Below are positions 34,215-46,700 of a DNA stretch of 64,000 nucleotides, one piece after another. Source of the stretch: Lingula anatina. Taxonomy: Eukaryota; Brachiopoda; Lingulata; Lingulida; Lingulidae. The stretch is from NCBI RefSeq assembly GCF_001039355.2, contig NW_019773959.1:239441-303440 (forward strand), in the 5' to 3' direction. The translations under genes and the position numbers were made by a program. The notes beneath the pieces were generated by a model. That model was not told where the DNA came from. It saw nothing but the letters and a program-made list of their open reading frames with translations, and did not search any database. Each line of letters opens with the position of its first letter. The stretch's first letter is position 1.

Positions 34215-37200
34215 TCATTTGAACCCCATTAGCTTTCTAATTTGCATCCAGTTCTCCTGAGCTATATCACCAGCTCTCTCTGCACCTCTATCCAGTATTT
34301 GTTGTACATATTCAGGCTGCTCCCTAAGTCTTAGTACTTTTTCCCTTATAGGGGTTAAATACTGAGTCACAATATCTGCAACTTCAGATTTATATCCCAC
34401 AGTATTTTTGAGCTTGTTCTGTTCTGTTATCTCATCACTGGAGAGGCCTGTGAATGCAGCATGAATGTCCATTAAATTAGAAATTCCAGGTCTATTATCT
34501 GGATCATAGAATATTTCTGGGGTGAAGTCTGTGACAGCTTTCTTAATCTTGCCCCTAATGACTTCAGGAGAGTCTGTGAGGTCAATGCGACTTTTAACAT
34601 CAATTTCAGATTTGCTCATCTTGCTGGTGGGTGTTCGTAAACTCTTGATCCTTGCAGATTCTTTTAGAAAAAAATAAAATAAAAAGAGAATTCAGTGTCA
34701 TATTCATATGAGCCAAAGCAAAAATAACATGCAAAAATTTTAACTGACCTATCTTAAGATATTTGTTTTTATTAATTTTAAAAATCTATCTTAAACATTT
34801 TGACATGCATTTTTACATAATATAAATTGACAACCATGCAGCGTTTTCATATTCAGCAATTGGATTTAAGGTTATACACCAAGAATTTTGAAAATAATTT
34901 ATTTTGCTATTACTTGGAATGACTGCTGATGCCTTTGGAAAAAATTCTCCAAAACGATAGTTAAATATTCTTGCTAAATCTTGTGCCAATTCTACATGTG
35001 GTATCTGGTCTTCACCAACTGGCACCTCTGTTCCTCTGAAACAATAGTGAAAACATACAATTATAACCATATGTAACTGCCTGGTTCATATAAATGAGAT
35101 GATGGGGCCATTCAGAATAAATGTTCAGAGTACTAAATGATCCGCCAACTAAATATGGCAGACCACACTTCAACAGCGATGCTGCTGATTCCCGATGGCC
35201 TCCCTGCCTCCTCACACGCCTTTAAACGAATTAAGTCTTGGCTCCAAGGTTTAATTTCAAGGCCCCTGCAGCGATGGCGCATGTGGAGGCAGGGAGACCA
35301 TTATGGAATTAGCAGCATCGTTTTTGATGTGGAGTCGGCTGTATTTAGTTGGTGGATCAGTTAGTAATCAGATCATCCATTCTGAATGGCCCCAACATGG
35401 ATTAAATGTTTCATTGAGCAGAATACATAGTAGAGTATTTAAAAATAACTTTTTAGGTTTAGAAAAATTGTTTCAAAGTCTCTCACTGATGCACCATAAT
35501 GATATTAAGTTAACAAAAAGGCAATCTGTTCAACAATCATAATACTACATATGTCGAATAAAAGTGTAGAATCATATAACTGATGTTAACCCATTTCTTA
35601 CTTATAAAGAAGTATATCTGCTGCCTGTAGGATTGGATATGTCATAAGACCAACATTAATATCTTTAGCATATTTTTCTGACTTTTCCTGCAAAAATAGA
35701 TTGATAATGTTTAAAAACTTGGAAAAAATGAATAAAAAATTACTAAATTAGTAAAATATTCTCAACCATGAAACCAAATAAGACCTCTGACAATGTGCCA
35801 TGACACCTAACAAAAACAAAGGTTTAACCTTACAGAATTAGAAGTTTCATCCCCGACAAAAATTTGGAATATTAAAAATCTCACCTTCCACTGTGGGAGA
35901 GACTGTATTCTTGGCAAAGTTGTCAAACAAGTAAAAGCCCAGCATAGCTCTGAATGTTGTGGCACCTATAATAAACTGCTACTGATGTGCAAATATGCCA
36001 GGATGGCATAGTTGAAATAAATTTTTAAAAAATATTTTTATGTCAGTATTCAGATAAAGAAATTAGGTGAGATGACAGACTTATGTAACTTAACCTATAT
36101 AGCTTCAAAACAACTCCTCTAATACAAAATGCATCATATCAGTTATTTTTGTAAAAGCAGTCAATATTGACAGTACAATCTTCATCAGAATCAGTTTCAA
36201 AATCTGTAACTTCTTTTTTATAATTAATTTACAATTTCCATTTACACTTACATCTGACTGTTGGAATAGAATGGCCTTGTCAGGATCAATTCCACATGCC
36301 AACAAACAGGCCGCAGTATCAAAAATACTCTGCCTAAAGATTAAAAATAATATGAATAATTTTTTAGCCATAGACATAGCATGACAGTAGAACTAAAAGG
36401 CTTCTAAAGTTTATTTTCATATCAGGGGCGGATCCAGAGATATTTTCTGACAGTCTTCCAAATTAACTTAGTTGATCCATCTTCCATTTTTGACCGTCTT
36501 CCGACAGAAAAAATTAGATACCCGTCAATGTTATCTTAAAATTTTGACCGTCTTCCAGAAGACCCAGAAGACGGCCTAAATCCACCCCTGCATATCACAA
36601 TGTACATAAAATCCAAAAACCTGCCAGCATGACAATAAAGCTTAAGGGTTTAAAAAAAATTACATATATTAATAATAATGCTATGAAGTTGTGCCCTACA
36701 AGTCATTTTAAATTGTTTGATAAAAAGAATAGTTTATCGACATGCATGGAATTACAGTATATGTTAAATACATTTGTAATGCATCTACCTCAATGCATTG
36801 GGATTCTGTGGCAGTGTTACTGAATGCAAATCTACAATACAAAATAACACTCTTTGGTGTGTATTCTGCATGTGAACCCAGTTTTTTATTGCACCAAGAT
36901 AATTCCCAATGTGAGGAATCCCAGTTGGCTGGATACCAGAGAACACTGTTGGAGGGCATTTGGCAAATATACCCTGAAAAAAGAATGTAAAAACCAATCG
37001 ATGAATGATGAAGGCAACCAGAGATTAAACTGGGTACTACAGAAAAGACACAGCTGTCCAAGTACTAACTTACCAAATCATGTAGCGTTTTTGTCCCCCC
37101 CCCCCCCCCCAGTTTTCAAAAGCATGAAAAGTTAAAAAAAAAATAGGGGGAAATAAAATGTGAGTATAGATCTAACCTAAAACGTTTTCAGTTTATGACA

Positions 37201-37510
37201 TATGTTCAAGTGAACATGTGACAACATTATCAGATCTGATCTAAGATGTTCTCTAACTGTTTTTCAAAAATGATTCATATATACGAGAGAGAGAGAGAGA
37301 GAGAGAGAGAATTGGGGGGGGGGGGGAGAGCGCGAGTGAAGAGAGGGGTTTGACAAAGCAACACGGCCAAGAGACATTTCATACCTTTGGCTTCTTTTTA
37401 ATCTTTGTCTCCGCATACGTTCTCTTAGCAGTTGATAAATGAGTCAAGCTGCATTGCTTCGATAAACGCATTGCAGTTCGGAATCCACGTCTTGTGCTGG
37501 GTAGCGCCAT
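34215..37510 (-). CDS. WARS2: Mitochondrial tryptophanyl-tRNA synthetase
   Basis: It charges mitochondrial tRNA-Trp with tryptophan using ATP, for protein synthesis in the organelle. Seven exons in minus-strand order: 37510-37385, 36973-36789, 36333-36252, 35965-35885, 35687-35602, 35035-34914, 34660-34215, with consistent phases and 375 residues (human about 360). Exon 1 encodes a basic, Ser/Thr-rich start ([16 protein letters not shown]) that fits a mitochondrial presequence. Class I signatures are present: [17 protein letters not shown] with the HIGH-type HIGN, and SKMSKS at the start of the last exon. Other family blocks are [15 protein letters not shown] and [19 protein letters not shown]. 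The gene is divergent from ZFC3H1, with the start codons 221 bp apart, and convergent with the ankyrin gene. Introns hold two small inverted-repeat elements and a GA microsatellite. Confidence 0.97.
35104..35393 (+). mobile_element. Foldback (long inverted-repeat) element in WARS2 intron
   Basis: Two arms of about 108 bp, 35104-35211 and 35285-35393, are imperfect reverse complements around a 73-bp loop. The outer ends are ggggccattcagaat and attctgaatggcccc; the inner ends are cctccctgcctcc and ggaggcaggg. It fits a foldback MITE. No clear target duplication is seen. Confidence 0.8.
36423..36590 (+). mobile_element. MITE with 15-bp terminal inverted repeats
   Basis: The ends caggggcggatccag and ctaaatccacccctg form a terminal inverted repeat with three mismatches, flanked on both sides by catat, a 5-bp target duplication. 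The interior (168 bp in total) repeats gaccgtcttcc motifs and has no coding capacity. It lies in a WARS2 intron. Confidence 0.75.
37285..37326 (+). repeat. (GA)n microsatellite followed by poly-G
   Basis: A GA run of 26 bp is followed by a G run, inside WARS2 intron 1. A C run at about 37096-37110 lies in the same intron. Confidence 0.95.
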
Positions 37511-37731
37511 ATTAGCCCATGAAAAGCCTTGGTAGGTTTCTTGGTTTGATAAGTGGTTCGATATGGGTTTGATACTGATTCTCAAATAACTTTGTACTTG
37601 CAAAATGGGATGTGCAATTTTCATGTAACTTATATTTGGTGGATACTCATTATACTAACAGAATTAACGTTAATCGAGATACGAACATACTTAGCGTCTC
37701 TTGTAAGCCGCCTGGCGGTGTTAAACAGCGC
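37511..37731. promoter_or_regulatory. Candidate bidirectional promoter, WARS2 / ZFC3H1
   Basis: 221 bp separate the two divergent start codons, so both 5' untranslated regions and both core promoters must fit here or overlap the first exons. No TATA box is obvious. This is inferred from spacing only. Confidence 0.6.
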
Positions 37732-40700
37732 ATGAGGTCGCCATCTTCTTCTAGGAGCAGTATTGAAGAAATTAAAAAATGCTATTATATGATAAATTAT
37801 AAAGAAAAAGAGGGATATATGGAAGTGGAAGAAGATGTAAGTGGGCGCGAGGAAGGAGAATTATCAGACGATGGAGAAATAAAAGGAGATTCTGAAGAAG
37901 AGGGCGAAGCAAAAGATGACCCAAATCAAGAAGTGAACATTCCAGGACTTGACCTAGTGAACAGACCCGAAGACGCCGTAGATATCCCAGGCTTAGACCT
38001 GGTGAATAAACGAACGCCTACGAGGTCGAGAACCAGGCAGGCCAGCAGCAGAATACTTGAAAAATACCGTCATGGAAAAAACTCTAAAACAACTCCCCGT
38101 CAACAATCTCGAAGGCCAGTATCCCCTCCCTCGCTTCCATCTCCGTCCAGCCATTTCTGGGCCAGACCCCCTGTGAGTAGGTCACTATCCCCAACATTTC
38201 ATGGTCCCATTAATCATCACAATGAACCCCATCATCAGCCCCCCTCCCGCATACCCCACCGCCCCCCTCACTATTCATCCCCGCCAAGGTACCACCCCTG
38301 GGGAATGGAGAGAGACCCCATGGCAGCAGCTCAAGACTGGAGGAGAAATTCTGGTTCAAGAGACACCAATAGGCGTATCTTTTAATGAAGACATTATTGG
38401 GGTGCTTTTTGCAACGAGTATGATAGTTTGGAGAATTTTTTCTGTAACATTAAATTATTAATTCGACATAACATTGTGTTAAGAATGTAATCTTATACGA
38501 AGCCTACTCTTTGGAATCCATTGGTGTTGAAAGATTTAAATGTTACAATAATATAAATATGTTTTTAACCTTTAAATCTCCAAGGCATTGTCAGGGTATG
38601 ATATTCTGTTTAACCACGCAAGTGTCAAAGTCTGAAGGGTTCTAATGGAACACAGATTAACTTAAGTTGTCTCTTTTAATGTATGGCACACTTGTTTTGA
38701 CAAAGTTAAATTGAGGCTTCATTCCATGTACAACACATTTGGTACAGTAGTGGCTATCTATATTCTGATTTATCTGTGTTCTGTGTTTGGTCTGTTGTTC
38801 ACCCTATAACTGCTTAACTGTTTTTTTTTCTTTCACATTTTACTGAGTAGAATTGTTTGATAAAAACGAAGGTAACTTTTTAAAAAATTGGCATCATTAG
38901 GTAATTTTTTTTTTTTGCCTTTTTTTGCATGCATTATGGCAATGTTTATCCCTCAAGTGCCAAAGATATGTTTATTTTACTTAAAATTTGACATGACTGC
39001 TGATGCCTAAATTAAAAATTTGCTTCAGTGTCTTCATTTGTTAAATATTTTCAAAAACCATCATTATTCCGATCAGATTATTTTTACCAAAGATTGCTAT
39101 TGGAATCTTCTGGTTGACATTAAATTGGAGCAATTACGCTCGTATAATAACTTCTCTATTAAATGTCTGTATAGTTGTCAGCTTTCCTACTTAGTTTTTC
39201 TGGCATGAGAAACGTGAGTTTGTAATTATCACCAGACATTTTTGTGATTATTCCTCAACTGTCACAGCTGTTAGAGAAAGGCATCGTAGTAATGGGCGTC
39301 AATCCAAACCAAGACCAACATCTGGAGATAAACCCATAGATAAAAGTGATGGAGATTATAATGAACTGCTTCTGAGGTATAAATTGGTTCAAAAACAACT
39401 GGATGTATTAAGGAAGGAAGATGAGCAGGCATCAAAATTGCTTGGTGGAGAAGATACAGGATCAAAAAAGAGAGAAATAGATGAACTTGGTAAGATCAAT
39501 TTTAACCAGTTTGAACATAATGTGGTGTTATGGTAGATTAAGTAGGACGGTTTTGTCAGATGTTCAGGGTCAACATTTTGATTTGTTACTTGTACATTTA
39601 AGTGGCTTTTAAATTTAATAGTTAACATAATATGAATGATACAGGAGTGAATTTTTAATTTGCAGACACAGTTACGTCTACTGCACATACTGAAAATGGG
39701 CAACCAGGGAGTGAAGACCAAACTCCAGACCCTGGAGCCAAGGTAGTATGAACATGTGTAAGGCAGTACTGGGTGACACAGTTACTGGTGAATCAAGTAA
39801 AGGTTGAAAAAAAAATTGCCTAATTGGGCTGGGCAAATGTAGAACGGTACACCAGGACAATTTTGCTGTAAAATGTAGGGCACAAGAATGGAAAAATTGC
39901 TTGGGTTTTGTCCAGTTTCACTGCTTGTATTGTTATGGGGGAGGGAAAAAGGAGCATCTTCATAGGGTAATATATGGCACTGAACAGGTTGAGATAAAAG
40001 TGTATTATTTTAAACATTGTGGAAAGGAATGCCTTTTTTTTTTTTTAATGTGAACACTGATAAGTTTTATATATCCTGGAATTGGAATTGAAAACTATGA
40101 ATTGCAAATATTTTCAAATTGTCTATTTTCAGCTAAAGTCTGAAGAGGAAGATGTTGATGAGCTTGAATTAAGACTACTTGCACTAGCATCAGCAGCCAA
40201 AAATTTAGATAAAAAGCCTGTTCTCCAAAAGAAAGCAGAAGATGAACCACAGAAATCTCAAGACCAAAAGCAGCCAAGGAGGGGGAGGCAAGAAGCACTT
40301 AGAAAACCTGAACCTTACAGAAGACAGGATGTGCATAGAAAACAAAGTAACAGAAGAGGTAAATATCATTGACATAAGTGTTTCTAGAATTTTGGTCTTG
40401 CATTCAAATTCATGGCTGTTGCATAGTTGATTTTGCATGTTTTGAATTGTACATATAACCTGTCAGTAATCAGGAGAAAGAAGATCTTTTTGTCTGTTCA
40501 TTTGTAGATTCTCTTGTAGTTCCTCCAAGAAGGCTGAATTCAATGTTGATAAAAGGTGGTCCAATTATAATATGAAATAACAAGCAGATGAAATATGGAA
40601 TATTTTTGACATATCTTATCTTGCTAAAGGTCCCTCTCGACGATATGCCAGACAGTCCTTGGAGAGAACAAAAAGACCAACGCGCAGGTCATCTGAACGA

Positions 40701-43700
40701 GAAAGACAAAAAGAATGGGAGAGGCAAAGAGAAAGAGGAGAGCATAGATTTGATGACCAATCAGAACGCCCTCGTTTGATTGCCTCGGTCCTGTCAATTG
40801 ATGACCCAGAGGAGCAGTACAGAAGATTCATGAAGATGGTTGCAAATGACAGGAACACAACAACAAGTGGTAACTCCAGGAGTCAGAGCAAGGTATTAAT
40901 ATGTTTGTTTGCCTCATTCCTAAAACTTCTATGGGTTCATTTTGCTCTATAAGTTTGAGAGCTATTGGTTCATTTTGCTCTTTAAGTTTGTGAAAGTTTG
41001 ACAACTAATTGTTTTGTCTGTCCTTATTTGAGAACATTACGTAGATCTTTGTCTTCATTCAGAGTGGCTGTGGTTATTATGTTCAGCTTTAACAACTTTT
41101 TGGGGACAGAAAGACACTAAGTGCTTTGCTCTGTTGTATTGTGCACATCCATTATATGAATAATGCTCAGTTCTAAGTTGTAATGTTTCAGTCTCCGAGA
41201 CACCAAGGAGTGAGCAGTGATAGGACTGGAGATTGGTCACATGACCCAAGAGAAGCGGAAAACGATGCTCCTCTAGTACTACTGGACAATTATGAAGAGG
41301 TGGAAATGGAAATAGACAGTAATGAAGGCTCGCCAGGTACTTCTTAAAAAGTCCTTGGAAGTTGGCACATTCCTTTGCTATAACATATTTTGTGATGGAT
41401 ATAGACTACAACGTATTTTGTGATAGATATAAACTGCAGATAATATTTAATTTAGTGGATTTTGGTGAAAGAGTTGTTTTGAATTTTAAAAAGTTTAATT
41501 TAACGGAAGCATCTAATATGTTTTTAAGTTTCTTTTCATCTTTAGCCATTTTTACCGAAGATTTGGGTCCTCAATTTGGTTTTGAAGATTTGTACCTACC
41601 GGTAGGTATTCTTCTCTGGGGTAGCGCTAGCAATTTTTTTCACTTAGCCAAATTATCACTTTTTTGTCAATTTGTTATCCAAATGGTGTTAATTTGACTA
41701 AAATGAGTCAAATCAAGCCCTTTTTGTTTAGCCAATTTAAGTAAGTTTTAGCATTTGGCTAAATTGGCGAGTGTTAGCGCTACCCCAGCTTCTACTATGT
41801 ACATTTTTTAAATTAAATTTTTGTGTTCTCGCAAAATATATCATATCTACTCAGCAAACTCTGAATATGTAGCACACAGTTACCAGCACCCTCATAGAAT
41901 ACTGGAAACAACTATATTAACTTGATTTGATTCAGATGGAAGCTCCGCTACCATCAGGAGGTGCTGGTACAGTTTATCCCCCTCCACCGCCCCCACCACC
42001 TGAGGAACCACCCCCTCTGCCTGAGGAGGACCCAGAAGAAGATGAAGAGGAGGCAGAACTCAGAGCAATGTTGTTACAGGGTATTATAAATAAGAGGAAA
42101 CAAGTGGACAGGCCAGAGCCAGAGGTGTGTGGATGCTGGTAGACATGTTTGTAAAAATGAAGTCAACTCTTTACTATAAACACTTTGTATCAGTTTTGTA
42201 TTCGCTAATCTGTGATTTGTATTTTTTGATATTCGCCTGTGATTAACATAAGTATTATTGATATTGCAAATATATTTCTGTTGTAGCAAATGTCAGAACC
42301 CAGCAGCAGAAATGAGTCCCCTGTACCAGTTCTCCACAAACCTAAGTACCCACCCAGGCCAAAGCGCGTCATGCATAAGGTAACAATACAGTTTTGTATG
42401 TTAAGCAAATGTAATGAAGTATGTCAAACTGGAGCAAGATGAAAATGAAACTCTTGATCAAGGTGGAGTTAGAAAGCATGAGCTAAAGTGAAAGTATGAA
42501 ATGTTGCTTGTGTTACTTTTAACATCAAAATGTTCAGCTGTTAACATTTGATTGTTTTGAGTTGAATATGCGTAGAAAAAAAAGAAGCTGTGGTGAACTA
42601 CCAGAGCTTGTCATGCATGACCAGCACGTACAGAAACTTCTGAAATGATGTAAATGTTGATACAGAGATTGGTTACAATACATCAACAGTTGAAACAGAT
42701 GTCAGATACATATTCTACTATGGTTTACTTTTATTTTAGCCTTTAGTGATCAACTTGGGCGGAGACTCCAGTGATAGTGAGCATGAAGACAAGGGAGCTA
42801 CAAACCTGCTGGGAGGCCTGGATTTCTTCCTCAAACAAGCAAGACAATCCGTAGAGGCAAGCACTTTGAAAAAAATGAACTAAATGAAATACTTTTGAGA
42901 CATTTTATAAACAGATGTCCTTTGTTATATTGATGATGGAAGTGTTCTTTTTGTACAGTGCTTCAATTTTTCTTTGGCAGTGGGCAACTGATGCTTGCCA
43001 TGCCAACAGGTTAGCAGAAAATCAAATAAATGATATTTCTCATTATTCGTTTATTGCAGACTCCAAAACCAGCAGCACAACAAAAGCATAGCCCCACTAC
43101 TCCCGAAGCTATGGTTGGGATGCCAGAGGACAAGAAGAGGGAATATAAGGAACTAAAGGAAAAGCTGATTAAAAAAGAAAAAGAGAAACTTTCACAAACC
43201 TCCAAGTTAAACCAAGAATCAGGAATTTCCAAAGCTTCTAATGATGGTGCTGCAAAACAAAATGTCAAAAAATTAGAGGTGTCACAAACTGATGCAGTTT
43301 CTGTGAAAGCTGTTCCAACACTAGATGGTGTTGCTAATCCCGAGGCAAGAGAAGCCAGTGTTAGATCTGATGAATTAGAAGGACTGGAAGTGAAATACCA
43401 AAAATGCTCTGAGAAGATAGTAATACAGAGGTGAGCATGAATGCAATAATTAGAAGTGTATTTTTAAACAAAAATAATAAACCAAATTGCATATTTAAAA
43501 GTGGCTGTGTTTTCCAAAACCCTGTGTATCATAAAATTGAGATTGATTTAAAAGCACGGTGGTACTAAAAGTTAACATGGCACTATAAAGTGGCATTGTA
43601 TCCTTGCAGTAGGTACAATGTTTCATTTTAGTGCTACATCAAAATGTTGTTCTTCAAGCCCATGCACTGTTATGTTATCATTTAGTTGTTATTTGAAGAC

Positions 43701-46700
43701 GACAAACATTGTATGCTTTAGGAATATGACAAAAAATTCTTTTTTGATTGTCCTTCATGTATTATAACATTATTTTATAGGCAAGGTATAACTAAAGATA
43801 AACAAACACTGAAGACAATCCAAGTGCATTTGGATAAACGTACAGTTGCCCTACAAACTGCAGAGGAAAAGATTCAGAAACTTCAAGAGCAGCTGGCAGC
43901 TGCTGAGAAGATTGCAATAACTCATCGTAACAACATCGAAAAACTTAACAAGCAGGTTGGTGTCTCTTTGTATTAAAACTTAAAATAGCCATTCTTCTAA
44001 GCCAAAGAATTTCAAATCCACTTAGATTTGATTTTTATTCTGGAAAATGGAAAGAAAATGTAGGGAGAGCAAACCTAGTGCTTATTTGTATTTATGTTAG
44101 TAAAACACTATCATCTGTTATTTTCAGTCCAATTTAATACAAACCAGAATAAAAAGAAGAAGTGCTATCTTAAACGAAACAGAAAAAGAAGCAGCGGATT
44201 TAGAGGCAATTTTAAAGAAAAACACAATTACAGACAATATTGCTGTAAATTCTGTAAAAAGGAAGGCCAATTCAATAGACGTGCAAACAGTAAAGAAACC
44301 AAAGACAGTGGCAACAGAGCAAGCAATTGCAAAGGAAACTGTGATAACAACAGAACATTCAGAAAGGAAAATGGACAACAGAGGGAAACAAAAATTGACC
44401 AAAGAGCAACTTCAGCGATTAGAGCAAGAATACAGAATAAAAATTGAAATGCTTAAGAGGACTCATTTAGAGAACTCTGTAAAATCAAAAGAGCAAGACA
44501 AAAGGACTAAAGAACACAGGATCAAGTTCAACACAAGAAGAGCAAGAACTAAACCCATTGCTCAGCCAAATTTAGAAAATATTGAAAAGTTGACTGTCGG
44601 CCAGGAAAAAGAAAAGCCTGCAAATGATTTACAACCTAAAATCAGGAGGAAATCTTTCTTGGATTTGAATATCAGCATGAAGCCAAATCTTGAATTAACA
44701 AATTTAGAGCAAGGTGTGGGTTCTGTTGCTACATCAAAACCAGTTGGTAATGACAATGATAATGAGATTAGTTCTGGATCTGCAGCTAAAATCTCAACTA
44801 ATACCAATGTGCAGCAGAAAGTGGCAGATAGAACAGAGGGACAATCACAGTTTACAATGCCAACTGGCAGCCAGCTGGAGAATTTGTGTAGATTACAGGT
44901 GAGACAAGTTGGGTGAAAATTGCCAAAAGTAATATATTCTTATATTATCAAAAGTTGAATATGTTAAGAATGTTATGTGAAAACAGGGCTTTCATTTGTG
45001 AGCATGCACATTTGATTTGAAATCGGGGATAATGCCTCTTCTGTGAGAGATTACCAAACTAATTACTCTTAATGAGTATGAACAACTATTGCCTTTGTAA
45101 GTTTTTTTTAAATGAGTAGTTGATTTTCTGAATTTCTAAATTTAATGTTTTCTTTGCTTACAGAAGGAGAAAGTAGATAAGTTCGCTGTTGATGAATTTT
45201 CCACCAAGAACATACACTATGATCTTACAGAAGGTTTTTGGTCAAGGTTGCAAGAGGTCTGTGACAATAGCATTGAGAGTGAATTTCTCTGTAAATTTTC
45301 TTATCATGGTGGATATGATAATGGATATGGTATTTCAAGTTATAATGGATTTGTATTTTTGAAAAAATTTTTAAAACTTATTCAGCAAATATAACTAGGA
45401 GGTCAAAAGGGACATGAAGGGTTCTCTTTGTTTTTTTGCATATTCAAAGTTACTAAGTAAAGTTTTATTTAACATTCTGTTTAATGTGTGTATCTACAAT
45501 TTGATTTAAAATTGCATACAGTTTACCTGGTAGTTATTCTTAGTATCTGTTTTCTGATTCAGATTCCGGGATTGTCATTTGAAATGGAGAAAAGCACTGA
45601 TTCTGTATGCGATATTTTCTCTAGTCAATGTAATCAGTACTGCAGTCCACTGCTGAACTTTAGATCTTACAGGTGAGTTCAGTTTACCCACATTTATCAT
45701 CTTGTTATAAATTATGGTCTTATGATTCCATTTCAGTTCCTCTCTCTCTCCGTCCAAGGATTTTTGTCTGAGGCTAGAAATTTTTATCCTTGTTTTTATT
45801 TTCCCAAGGTTCAGTCCATATTTTCGTCAAAAGAGTGGTCACTGCTTGACAACTGCCACATTTGCCCACAAGCTAGAGCCAAAGAAGGCACTGTGTAGGT
45901 TTGATCTAAAGGGAACGTGCAATGAGGAATGTCCATGGTAAGACGACTATTAATTGATTATAGTATGATTACCTATAAGCATAGTATATTCATTTATCAG
46001 AAATATGCCATGGTAAGAAATATATATATATACCCCTGGTTTTAAAAGTCTCTCTTTTACAGAAATAGATATTCCTGGTTTTAAAAGCCACTACCTTTTG
46101 TTCAAGGAATCAGTTTGTAAAAATGGAAATTCTCCACCATTTTCCATCAGTTTGTAAAAATGGAAATTCTCCACCATTTTCCTTGTTTATTTTCCAATTT
46201 TCCAGGCAGCATGAAAGTGACCATGTTATGACAGCAAGTGAACAGCTGATAGACATTATATCCTATTGCCCATCTGTAGCTGGGGTAGCTGATAATGCAT
46301 CAGCAGAGGAGTGTGAGAGAATTATCAGTAAGTTGACCACCATTAGCAATTAGCACCCTGTTGTTCACAAGACAAAATTAATTTAATAATTCTTTGTCCT
46401 TCTTTGGATTATCTAGCAGTTATGACTGTGAAAAACATTTGGATGAAAATGTTTTGTTCATATGTATGTTGTTCTCTGTTATGAGGAAATGCCTGTATAT
46501 GTTACATATTTAAATACTGTATATATGTTCCAGGTTCTTGGGTTGATAACTTCAAGAAGCAACATGAAAGCAAGATGAATCAAGAAGAAATGTGCCTTTT
46601 ATTGGTTGACAAAGTCAATGAAAAGACAGGGCATTGTAAGTGCTAATAGCTGAATAATTTTATGTATTTCGTTAACAACTGTGTATTTACTTCTTTTAGT

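Noticed and set aside
45257-45340. Extension of the ZFC3H1 exon at 45164 to a later donor
   Set aside because: The extended exon would enter the next exon in a phase that meets a stop; the donor at 45257 keeps the frame.
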